Source of the DNA: Cryomorphaceae bacterium
GTDB taxonomy: Bacteria; Bacteroidota; Bacteroidia; Flavobacteriales_D; Sanyastnellaceae
Assembly: GCA_016124575.1 (NCBI GenBank)
Contig: WGNM01000042.1
Span: forward strand, 1 to 62,449
Length of the DNA stretch: 62,449 nucleotides
Direction of reading: 5' to 3'
The notes beneath the pieces were generated by a model. It was not told the origin of the DNA. It saw only the letters and a list, made by a program, of their open reading frames with translations, and did no database searches. A program made the position numbers and the translations under genes. This document shows, piece after piece, positions 41,347 through 49,169 of this stretch; the first letter of the stretch is position 1, and each line of letters starts with the position of its first letter.

Positions 41347-42392
41347 AAGGTGTATGTTAGCTGTTCTTGGTATTCAGGAAGTAAATCTTGCAATTTCTGC
41401 AAAACGAAGTCAATGCTTTCGACACTCATTCCGCCTGCCGCATTGAAATGTCCGCCGCCACTGAAATGCGCTCGCGCAAAAGTATTGACATCGAAGCTAC
41501 CCTGCGACCGGAATGATAGCTTTACCTCATTGTTCCCTTCACGAACGAAAACCGCGAAATTCACCCCTTTGATAGAAAGCGCTTGATTCACAAGTCCTTC
41601 TGTATCTCCAGGCCGATAACTAAATCGTGAAAGTTCGTCTTTGGTGAGACTGATGATGGCTGTATGATACGTTTCAAAAACCATTAGTTTTTCGCTCAAA
41701 GCATACCCTACCAGTCGCAGTCGATCAAGCAAATTGGTATCGTACACATTGCGGTGAATCTGTGCATGATCAACGCCTTTTCGAATCAACTCTGCGACGA
41801 TTTCGTGCGTTTTTGGGGTAACGGAAGGAAAGCGAAAACTCCCTGTATCGGTCATGATGCCGCAGTACAAACAGGCACCAATGTTCTCATCTATTTTGTC
41901 GGCATCGCCCATGGCCTCAATGAACATGTAAACCATTTGGGCAGTGGAGCACATGGTGGTATCGGAAAAAAGGACTGTCGGAAATGTTTCTGGCTGATGG
42001 TGGTGATCAATCATAACACACGGCGCCTCCAATGTATTCAGAACGGCCGCCATGTCTGTCCCTGTGCGAGAACGCGTATTGTAGTCGAGGGCAAACCATA
42101 AATCGGCATCCCGAAGGGCCTTTTCACAAACTTCTGAAGACTTATTAAAAAACAGGGTTTCTTTTGAACCGGGAATCCAATCTAAGAACTCAGCCGCCGG
42201 ATCTGGCAATACCACGATGGCCTGTTTTCCGAGCTTCCGTAAATACAGACAGAGTCCCCAAACAGAGCCTACTGCATCGCCATCCGGTGATTTGTGCGCC
42301 GTTATAACAATGTTGTTGGCTTCATGTATGAGTCCTTTGGCTCGATTAATCAATGTCTGATCCACGCGTTTTCGATTTCGCCAAAGATACAT
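41343..42392 (-). CDS. DHH-family phosphoesterase (NrnA-like nanoRNase/pAp phosphatase)
   Basis: A 349-residue DHH/DHHA1 protein. IVITAHKSPDGDAVGSVWGL gives the first Asp/His motif, LWFALDYNTRSRTG the second, CVMIDHHHQPETF the DHH triad motif, and CLYCGIMTDTGSFRF the fourth. The DHHA1 substrate domain ends with SGGGHFNAAGG. NrnA-type enzymes degrade nanoRNA and convert pAp to AMP. It is the first gene of the operon with GldI and FKBP, whose starts overlap by 4 nt. Its start is 52 nt from the divergent DUF6702 gene, so the two share a promoter region. Confidence 0.9.
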   Translation of the reverse strand: MYLWRNRKRVDQTLINRAKGLIHEANNIVITAHKSPDGDAVGSVWGLCLYLRKLGKQAIVVLPDPAAEFLDWIPGSKETLFFNKSSEVCEKALRDADLWFALDYNTRSRTGTDMAAVLNTLEAPCVMIDHHHQPETFPTVLFSDTTMCSTAQMVYMFIEAMGDADKIDENIGACLYCGIMTDTGSFRFPSVTPKTHEIVAELIRKGVDHAQIHRNVYDTNLLDRLRLVGYALSEKLMVFETYHTAIISLTKDELSRFSYRPGDTEGLVNQALSIKGVNFAVFVREGNNEVKLSFRSQGSFDVNTFARAHFSGGGHFNAAGGMSVESIDFVLQKLQDLLPEYQEQLTYTL

Positions 42393-42410
42393 GTTGTGGT
42401 CGGAATGGTG

Positions 42411-42440
42411 TTGTTTGAGTCGGCGATAGCCTTACTTTTG
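42411..42440 (+). promoter_or_regulatory. Complete Bacteroidota promoter for the DUF6702 operon
   Basis: TTG at 42411-42413, a 19-nt spacer and TACTTTTG at 42433-42440 together match the Flavobacterium consensus TTG-N17-23-TAnnTTTG. The ATG at 42445 lies only 4 nt after the -7 box, implying a leaderless or very short leader message. It is the strongest promoter match in the window. Confidence 0.6.
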
Positions 42441-42444
42441 TATT

Positions 42445-42951
42445 ATGTACACGAAATTGATTCTCAAATTGACATTCGTAATCGCTGTGGCAGCTGCCGC
42501 GGTTGGGTTTGGGGAGCATAAGTTTTACTTCTCGCGAACCACCATTGAGCAAAATGCGTTGATGAACAGGTATGAAATCACGATACGCTTTTTTACAGAT
42601 GACCTAGAACGTGCGCTGTCGGCAGAAGATGAAAAGGTGCGCTTCGCGGATGATCCGTATGATCCCAGTTTTGACTCTGAAGTAGAAGACTACATCAGAA
42701 AGCACTTCTTTATCCGCATCAACAACGAAAATATACAATGGAGGTATTTGGGAAAGCAGGTTGAATCTGACATCACGTGGTGTTATGCAGAAATCAACAA
42801 CATCCCTCCTACTAACATTTTGGAGATTAAAAACACCGCTCTCTTCGAACTCTTTGATGAACAAGTGAATGAGGTTGCTTTAAAAATCAATGGCCGACAA
42901 CATCGGATGATGTTAACTCGCCAAAAACCGGCTGAGGTGATTACGAATTGA
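42445..42951 (+). CDS. DUF6702 family exported protein
   Basis: A 168-residue exported protein (signal MYTKLILKLTFVIAVAAAAVG). EHKFYFSRTTIEQNALMNRY followed by EITIRFFTDDLERALS matches the DUF6702 family, whose 'HKfYvS.t.i..n...k.leIt.riFtdDLe' pattern is typical of Bacteroidota. WCYAEINNIPPTNILEIKNT and LFELFDEQVN follow. The function is unknown. It is the first gene of a run with endonuclease III and the ATP-grasp-like protein, and its promoter is nearly leaderless. nth begins 3 nt after its stop. Confidence 0.85.
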   Translation: MYTKLILKLTFVIAVAAAAVGFGEHKFYFSRTTIEQNALMNRYEITIRFFTDDLERALSAEDEKVRFADDPYDPSFDSEVEDYIRKHFFIRINNENIQWRYLGKQVESDITWCYAEINNIPPTNILEIKNTALFELFDEQVNEVALKINGRQHRMMLTRQKPAEVITN

Positions 42952-42953
42952 GA

Positions 42954-43604
42954 ATGACGAAAAAAGAAAAGGCCACATACATCATGACGGAACTGGAGCG
43001 TTTGTACCCTGAAACGCCCATACCACTTGATCATTTCGACGCTTACTCGCTATTGATATCGGTATTGCTTTCAGCTCAATGCACCGATGAACGGGTGAAT
43101 AAAATCACTCCACTGCTTTGGGAAAGGGCGCGTACGCCTCAAGAGATGGTGCTACTTACCGTCGACGAAATCCGTGAGATCATTCGTCCTTGTGGGTTGT
43201 CTCCCGCCAAATCAAAGGCTATTCACCGTTTATCGGAAATGCTGCTTGAGTTGCATGACGGACAAGTTCCGAATACATTTGAAGCGCTGGAGGCACTGCC
43301 CGGTGTCGGACATAAAACGGCCAGTGTTGTCATGTCGCAAGCGTTCGGAGTGCCTGCATTTCCGGTAGACACGCATATTCACCGCTTGATGTACCGCTGG
43401 GGGCTGACTTCCGGAAAAAACGTCGACGTCACTGAAAAAGATGCCAAGGCCTTGTTTCCTCGTGAAAAATGGAACAAGCTACACCTGCAAATCATTTTTT
43501 ACGGCCGTGAATACTCTCCTGCGCGTGCCGCTCGCATGGATAAAGATTACATCACCGTTGCCATTGGTCGCAAATCTGAAATCGCCAAACTCAAATCGAT
43601 ATGA
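42954..43604 (+). CDS. nth: Endonuclease III lacking the iron-sulphur cluster ligands
   Basis: A 216-residue base-excision glycosylase/AP lyase. The helix-hairpin-helix is LPGVGHKTASVV with the nucleophile K121, and the catalytic Asp is D139 in FPVDTHIHRL, matching K120/D138 of E. coli Nth. LLISVLLSAQCTDERVNKIT is the family's N-terminal block. The C-terminus should hold C-x6-C-x2-C-x5-C for a 4Fe-4S cluster, but here it reads GREYSPARAARMDKDYITVA with no Cys at all; only two Cys (SAQC and RPCG) remain. The protein should still work if the fold is stable without the cluster. ATG 42954 chosen over a TTG at 42948. It overlaps the next gene by 4 nt. Confidence 0.9.
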   Translation: MTKKEKATYIMTELERLYPETPIPLDHFDAYSLLISVLLSAQCTDERVNKITPLLWERARTPQEMVLLTVDEIREIIRPCGLSPAKSKAIHRLSEMLLELHDGQVPNTFEALEALPGVGHKTASVVMSQAFGVPAFPVDTHIHRLMYRWGLTSGKNVDVTEKDAKALFPREKWNKLHLQIIFYGREYSPARAARMDKDYITVAIGRKSEIAKLKSI

Positions 43605-44482
43605 AGCACAAGAGAGGGTTTAGGAATAAATACCGCCAAGGCATGCCTTTTCCTGAGCGTTTGGTAAAAGATGTCCGCTCCTTTGCTGCCGACCTCGCTT
43701 CGCGCATAGCGAACAAAGGCAAACTTCCCGTTATCGTTGCGTGGCCCGATTACCCGAGCAAGAAAACAACGATTTACAAGATCGCACGACAGCTCAAGAT
43801 GCGGCTGACAAACAAGCCGCTTTCAGGAGCTGCTGTTTACCTTTTTTTTGAAGATGCAACCGAAAAATCGCAGATTACAAACAACGAAATTTCATCGTTG
43901 GGTAAAGTGCTGAATGCACGCTGCACGAACATATCTAAACGCAAGGTAGACGCCGTTCTCCAAGAAGTATTTGGCTTCAACACGTTCGTCGACCCCCACA
44001 CTTTTCAGGGCACCGCAGTAGAAAAAAGTGATGCCAATGCGATGCACGACGGCAGGTATGTCGATTGTCCGCTGCAATACTTAAAAGAAGGAGCTGTCTA
44101 TCAACGCATTATCGACAACAAAACAGAAGAAGGCTTCGCCCTCGACTACCGCGTGGCTGTTATCGGTAGTCAAATAGCTGTTGTATATGCGAAATACAAA
44201 AAATGGGATGTACGCTTCACAAACGAAGTGGTGCTCAGCCGACTGCTCGACCCGCTTTCGGTTTTCTCAACCTTGGAACAAGCCAATATCCTCAAGTTCT
44301 GTCAGAAAATGGAAGTCGACTTTTGCGAGTTAGACATCCTCAAAGACAACAACGACGGACGTTTTTATATCATCGACGTAAATACAACACCGTACGGCCC
44401 ACCGGCAGGATTATCGCCCATAGACGTTGCTACATCGGTAGCATTGCTAGCCGATGCTTTCAAACAAAACTTCGTAATCTGA
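43601..44482 (+). CDS. ATP-grasp-like protein of unknown substrate
   Basis: A 293-residue protein. The C-terminal half shows ATP-grasp features: GAVYQRIIDNKTEEGFALDY, then RVAVIGSQIAVVYAKYKKWD, and the metal/ATP site MEVDFCELDILKDNNDGRFY, IIDVNTTPYGPPAGLS, where E/D and N (DVN) coordinate Mg as in RimK- and D-Ala-D-Ala ligase-like enzymes. The N-terminal half (RLVKDVRSFAADLASRIANK, then LPVIVAWPDYPSKKT) is unrelated to known ligase N-domains that I can name. Overall identity to named ligases is too low to assign a reaction. It overlaps nth by 4 nt and is convergent with fabI. Confidence 0.65.
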   Translation: MKHKRGFRNKYRQGMPFPERLVKDVRSFAADLASRIANKGKLPVIVAWPDYPSKKTTIYKIARQLKMRLTNKPLSGAAVYLFFEDATEKSQITNNEISSLGKVLNARCTNISKRKVDAVLQEVFGFNTFVDPHTFQGTAVEKSDANAMHDGRYVDCPLQYLKEGAVYQRIIDNKTEEGFALDYRVAVIGSQIAVVYAKYKKWDVRFTNEVVLSRLLDPLSVFSTLEQANILKFCQKMEVDFCELDILKDNNDGRFYIIDVNTTPYGPPAGLSPIDVATSVALLADAFKQNFVI

Positions 44483-44484
44483 GA

Positions 44485-45306
44485 TTAGTTCTCGGTACCG
44501 AACTTATCAATCACACTTTGGGTAACCCCTGTATTTGAGAATCCTCCATCGTGGAAAAGGTTCTGCATGGTTACGTAGCGCGTGAGGTCAGAGAACATAG
44601 CCACGCAGTAGTTGGCGCATGACTCAGCATCGGCATTGCCAAGCGGACTCATTTGCTCAGAGAATGAAATGAATTCATCGAAACCTTTCACTCCACTTCC
44701 TGCCGTTGTAACTGTTGGCGATTGAGAAATGGTGTTTACACGCACCTTCTTCGCTGTGCCGTAATGATAGCCGAAGCTGCGGGTGATGCTTTCAAGCAAT
44801 GATTTGGCATCGGCCATGTCGTTGTAATCTGGGAAAATACGCTGCGCAGCGATGTAGGTCAAAGCAACCACAGAACCCCATTCATTCAACGCGTCTTTCT
44901 CCATGGCAACGTGCAAAGTTTTGTGCAGCGACATCGCGCTAACATCCAACGTTTGATGGTACCATTCGTACTTCAAGTCGGTATAGTGGCGGTTTTTACG
45001 CACGTTTGGCGACATACCAATAGAGTGCAAAACGAAATCGATCTTGCCTCCAAAATGCTCGATGGCTTTGTCGAACAAGTTCTCTAAATCTTCAACACTC
45101 GTGGCGTCAGCAGGAATGACAGGAGCGTTGCCAATTGCGGCTGATAGATTATTGATCTCTCCCATACGCATAGCGATTGGAGCGTTGGTCAATACGATCT
45201 CAGCACCTTGGGCATGAGCCACCTCGGCAACTTTCCAAGCGATCGACATATCGTTGAGGGCTCCGAAGATGATCCCTTTCTTTCCTTTCAATAGTTGATT
45301 TGACAT
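44485..45306 (-). CDS. fabI: Enoyl-[acyl-carrier-protein] reductase FabI (NADH)
   Basis: A 273-residue SDR enzyme for the last step of each fatty-acid elongation cycle. GKKGIIFGALNDMSIAWKVA is the FabI-type cofactor loop (GxxxxxSIAW rather than TGxxxGxG), LHSIGMSPNVRKN is the NAD strand, and the catalytic Y-x6-K appears as DYNDMADAKSLLES. VNTISQSPTVTTAGSGVKGF is the substrate-loop region where FabI inhibitors bind. It is about 10 residues longer than E. coli FabI. It is convergent with the ATP-grasp-like gene (2 nt between stops) and has no close operon partner. Confidence 0.95.
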   Translation of the reverse strand: MSNQLLKGKKGIIFGALNDMSIAWKVAEVAHAQGAEIVLTNAPIAMRMGEINNLSAAIGNAPVIPADATSVEDLENLFDKAIEHFGGKIDFVLHSIGMSPNVRKNRHYTDLKYEWYHQTLDVSAMSLHKTLHVAMEKDALNEWGSVVALTYIAAQRIFPDYNDMADAKSLLESITRSFGYHYGTAKKVRVNTISQSPTVTTAGSGVKGFDEFISFSEQMSPLGNADAESCANYCVAMFSDLTRYVTMQNLFHDGGFSNTGVTQSVIDKFGTEN

Positions 45307-45379
45307 CGTAGATGTTTTAGATTCGTTTCGGGGGTAAAGCTAATAGAAATCGACAATATGTCGCCAATTCACCGGGTGC

Positions 45380-46807
45380 TTAGCATTCACTTTTTGTCCA
45401 ATACCGATCGGGGAACACCTTCCCAGGATTCATAATGAGCTGTGGATCAAATACTTTCTTCAAACCCCACATCAATTGAAGGGTACTTTCGGTAAAGGCG
45501 ATATCCATGTAGTTTTTCTGCACATGTCCTATTCCATGCTCGCCACTTAATGTCCCCCCCAACCCTACAGTTAACTCAAAAATCTCCTTTATCGCAATCG
45601 GCAATGAATCGTTCCAAACTTTTTCATCGAGTTCACCCTTTAAAATATTGACGTGCAAATTCCCATCGCCAGCATGTCCGTAACACACCGACCGAAACCC
45701 ATACTTGCCGCCGATTTCCTTCACTCCAGCTAGCAATTCAGGCAATCGAAAGCGTGGAACGACAGTGTCTTCTTCCTTATAAACACTTGCAGCCTTAACG
45801 GCTTCACCTACCCTGCGGCGTAAAAACCAAAGAGCGTCTTTTTGCGCTTGGCTGTCGGCGAAAAGAATCTCGCCAGCACCGTGGACTTCGACTACCGACA
45901 TGATACGTTCGCAATCATTCATCAGCGGTTCTTCCAAATTCCCATCGACCTCAACAAGCAGATGCGCTTGGGTATTGCTGTTGAGTTCAATGCTATTTGA
46001 CCCTGTGAACTTCATCGCCAATTCTATGGCATCGCGCTCCATGAATTCCATAGCGCTAGGTGTTACACCAGCTTTAAAGATTGCAGCCACAGCAGCGCAG
46101 GCATTGATTGCTGAATCAAACGGAATGAGCATTAGCAAATTCTTGGTAGGCAGCGGAATGAGCTTTAGAGTGGCCTTCGTTATCACACCCAGCGTACCTT
46201 CGCTGCCGACGAAAAGCTGCGTCAAATTGTATCCCGTAGAGTTTTTAAGCGTGTTGGCTCCCGTCTGCATGATTTCTCCATTTGGCAGCACCACCTCTAA
46301 ATTCAACACCCAATCTTTCGTAACACCATATTTAACTGCACGCGGGCCACCCGAATTTTCTGCAAGATTTCCACCTATCCAACACGTGCCCCGGCTGGCA
46401 GGGTCGGGTGCATAGTACAATCCCTTCGCGGCAACCGCTTCTTGAAGTTCTTGGACAATAACAGCAGGTTCAACGATAACCTGCATGTTGTTTTCATCGA
46501 TCTCAACGATGGTATTGAAACGTTCCATCGACAATCCAACGCCGCCTTGCAAGCTAAGAGCACCCCCACTCAAACCTGTGCGAGCACCCAACGGAGTAAC
46601 TGGAATGGAATGCTCAGAGCAATATTTCAGGATTGCTCCAACATCCCAGGCGTTGCCAGGACGCAAAACCACTTGAGGAGGAAAAACCAAATCTTCAGTC
46701 TCATCGTGACCATATTCACGGCATCTTTCTTGGTCTGCAAAGCAGTGATTCCCGCCAACTATGGAGGAAAAAAACCGCAAGTGTGTTTCTTCTAAAGTTT
46801 GGTACAT
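45380..46807 (-). CDS. GlcD-type FAD-linked 2-hydroxyacid oxidase
   Basis: A 475-residue flavoprotein. FAD-binding domain 4 includes LRPGNAWDVGAILKYCSEHS and VTPLGARTGLSGGALSLQGG, then WIGGNLAENSGGPRAVKYGV; the C-terminal FAD-oxidase domain has VCYGHAGDGNLHVNILKGEL and LGGTLSGEHGIGHVQKNYMD. Both match GlcD/D-lactate dehydrogenase/D-2-hydroxyglutarate dehydrogenase enzymes. GlcE/GlcF partners are not nearby, so D-lactate or 2-hydroxyglutarate is as likely as glycolate. The ATG at 46807 was chosen because an earlier in-frame extension is unconserved. It is divergent from the S9B peptidase gene (75 nt). Confidence 0.9.
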   Translation of the reverse strand: MYQTLEETHLRFFSSIVGGNHCFADQERCREYGHDETEDLVFPPQVVLRPGNAWDVGAILKYCSEHSIPVTPLGARTGLSGGALSLQGGVGLSMERFNTIVEIDENNMQVIVEPAVIVQELQEAVAAKGLYYAPDPASRGTCWIGGNLAENSGGPRAVKYGVTKDWVLNLEVVLPNGEIMQTGANTLKNSTGYNLTQLFVGSEGTLGVITKATLKLIPLPTKNLLMLIPFDSAINACAAVAAIFKAGVTPSAMEFMERDAIELAMKFTGSNSIELNSNTQAHLLVEVDGNLEEPLMNDCERIMSVVEVHGAGEILFADSQAQKDALWFLRRRVGEAVKAASVYKEEDTVVPRFRLPELLAGVKEIGGKYGFRSVCYGHAGDGNLHVNILKGELDEKVWNDSLPIAIKEIFELTVGLGGTLSGEHGIGHVQKNYMDIAFTESTLQLMWGLKKVFDPQLIMNPGKVFPDRYWTKSEC

Positions 46808-46882
46808 GAATCGAATATCTTTAATTCGCGAATGGGAATCCCTATATTCGAACTCCTGTTCAAAGATAAATTGTAAGTGCAC

Positions 46883-49081
46883 ATGAAGAAATCATTTCTA
46901 CTACTAACCGCAATATTCTTCGTTATTGCGACCCATGCTCAAAAGAAAGAACTGACCAATGACCTTATTTGGTATTCAGGCGAATTTAGAACCGAATATG
47001 TGAGTGGACTCAGGTCGATGAACGATGGAGTGCACTATACCAGTCTGGAATACAGCGAAGACAACGGAAGTGAAATCGTGAAATACGCCTATAGCACAGG
47101 CGCAAAAGTGGGTGTCATCGCATCATCGAAGTCGATTTTTGGCAAAAGTGAAACGAGCATCGACGACTATGAGTTTAGCGCTGATGAAACGAAATTGTTG
47201 ATTTCTACCGACACAGAATCGATTTACCGCCATAGCTCGCGCGCGCAGTACTACGTTTACAACATTGAAAAAGCGAAAGCCTTTCCTTTGGCAGATGCCG
47301 AAAAGGGTAAGCAGCGCTTGGCGACCTTCTCTCCCGATGGAGAAAAAGTGGCTTTCGTGCGCAAAAACAACCTATTCATTGCTGATTTGAAGTACCGTAC
47401 CGAAGTGAAAGTGACTTCTGACGGTGTAGATAACAAAATCATCAATGGCGCTACCGATTGGGTTTATGAAGAGGAATTTGGCTTTGATCGCGGATTCTAC
47501 TGGTCGCCAAAAGGAGATCGTATTGCGTATTACAAGTTCGACGAAACAGATGTAAAGCAATTTCAAATGGCGATGTACGGCGATTTGTACCCTGACCAGT
47601 ACACATTTAAATATCCAAAAGCGGGAGAAACGAACAGTACGGTTAATATATATGTATACGATGTTACAAATAACGCTTCGCGGATGGTGAATACCGGAAA
47701 CGAGACAGACATTTATTTTCCGCGCGTAAAATGGACAAAAAACAACGACGAATTGTGCATTATGCGCATGAATCGCCATCAAAATAACCTCGAATTCCTA
47801 TTCACCAATTTGAGGGACAATGGTCCGTTTGAAATCGCTACGCGCACCGTGTTCAGCGAAACAGCGAGCACTTACATCGATATCAACGACAACCTCATCT
47901 TCCTTGCCGATGGCAAGACCTTTTTATGGAATTCAGAGCGCGATGGCTACAACCACATTTACCAATTCGATACAGAAGGCAACGTCGTTCGACAGATTAC
48001 CAGTGGAAACTGGGATGTGATTGATTTTTATGGATATAGTGAAGCCACAAAAACCATTTTCTACTCGAGTTCAGAAGTTTCAGCAATGGAGCAGCACGTG
48101 TATTCACAGAGCATCACTAAGAAAGGCGGTAAACAATTGAGTGAGCGAAAAGGCACCAATTCTGCCGCGTTTAGTTCGACCTTCGACTATTATATCAACT
48201 ACCACAGCGATGCGAACACGCCGTATTATATCACCCTGCACAACAGCAAAGGGAAAGAGATTCGGATGTTGAAAGACAACAAAGCGATGAAAGAAACCCT
48301 TGCCGGATATGCCACCAGCAAAAAAGAGTTCTTCACGTTCACCAATTCAGCAGGTGTTGAATTAAACTGTTGGATGATTAAGCCAGTGAACTTCGACGCG
48401 ACCAAGAAATATCCTGTTTATGTGAACATTTACGGCGGACCTGGACACAACACCGTGACTGACGCTTGGGGAGGTAGAGACTACCTATGGCATCAGATGT
48501 TGGCAGAAAAAGGATACATGGTAGTGAGTTGCGACCCGCGCGGCACCTTGTACCGAGGACGAGACTTTAAGCATTCTACCTACCAGCAACTGGGCAAACT
48601 AGAGACCGAAGACTTTATTGACCTGGCCAAGCATCTCGGAAAGCAGACCTATGTTGATGCCAATCGCATAGGGATTCAAGGCTGGAGCTACGGCGGTTAT
48701 ATGACATCACTCTGTATGACCAAAGGTGCTGAATATTACAAAATGGGGATCGCTGTGGCTCCAGTAACAAACTGGCGCTACTACGATAGCATTTATACCG
48801 AACGGTTTATGCGCACCCCGCAAGAAAACGCGGACGGGTATGACGACAACTCACCAATCAACCATGTTAACTTACTTACTGGTAAATATTTACTCGTTCA
48901 TGGCAGCGCCGACGATAACGTACACTATCAAAACAGCATGGAAATGGTTGACGCCTTGGTGAAAGCCAACAAAAAGTTTGACTTGTTCATTTACCCAAAC
49001 AAGAATCACGGCATTTACGGAGGAAACACCCGTTTGCACCTGTTCAATATGATGCTCGACTTCGTTCAAGAAAACCTTTAA
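46883..49081 (+). CDS. Secreted dipeptidyl peptidase IV-type serine peptidase (S9B), copy 2
   Basis: A 732-residue exported S9B peptidase (signal MKKSFLLLTAIFFVIATHAQ). An eight-bladed DPPIV propeller is followed by the hydrolase domain with S602 in QGWSYGGYM, Asp at 677/678 in HGSADDNVHYQ and H709 in YPNKNHGIYGG. YEEEFGFDRGFYWSPKGDRI contains the E-E motif region that fixes the substrate N-terminus in DPP4. It removes X-Pro/X-Ala dipeptides. The POT transporter gene starts 88 nt downstream, and the two probably form a peptide salvage unit. It is more like human DPP4 than the copy at 26035. Confidence 0.95.
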   Translation: MKKSFLLLTAIFFVIATHAQKKELTNDLIWYSGEFRTEYVSGLRSMNDGVHYTSLEYSEDNGSEIVKYAYSTGAKVGVIASSKSIFGKSETSIDDYEFSADETKLLISTDTESIYRHSSRAQYYVYNIEKAKAFPLADAEKGKQRLATFSPDGEKVAFVRKNNLFIADLKYRTEVKVTSDGVDNKIINGATDWVYEEEFGFDRGFYWSPKGDRIAYYKFDETDVKQFQMAMYGDLYPDQYTFKYPKAGETNSTVNIYVYDVTNNASRMVNTGNETDIYFPRVKWTKNNDELCIMRMNRHQNNLEFLFTNLRDNGPFEIATRTVFSETASTYIDINDNLIFLADGKTFLWNSERDGYNHIYQFDTEGNVVRQITSGNWDVIDFYGYSEATKTIFYSSSEVSAMEQHVYSQSITKKGGKQLSERKGTNSAAFSSTFDYYINYHSDANTPYYITLHNSKGKEIRMLKDNKAMKETLAGYATSKKEFFTFTNSAGVELNCWMIKPVNFDATKKYPVYVNIYGGPGHNTVTDAWGGRDYLWHQMLAEKGYMVVSCDPRGTLYRGRDFKHSTYQQLGKLETEDFIDLAKHLGKQTYVDANRIGIQGWSYGGYMTSLCMTKGAEYYKMGIAVAPVTNWRYYDSIYTERFMRTPQENADGYDDNSPINHVNLLTGKYLLVHGSADDNVHYQNSMEMVDALVKANKKFDLFIYPNKNHGIYGGNTRLHLFNMMLDFVQENL

Positions 49082-49169
49082 AACCAATCGTTCAGCTTGT
49101 CTAAACCTCGAGGTTGGGCACATTTAATTATTGTTATATTTACGCCAAATCAATACTCAAACCTGTACT

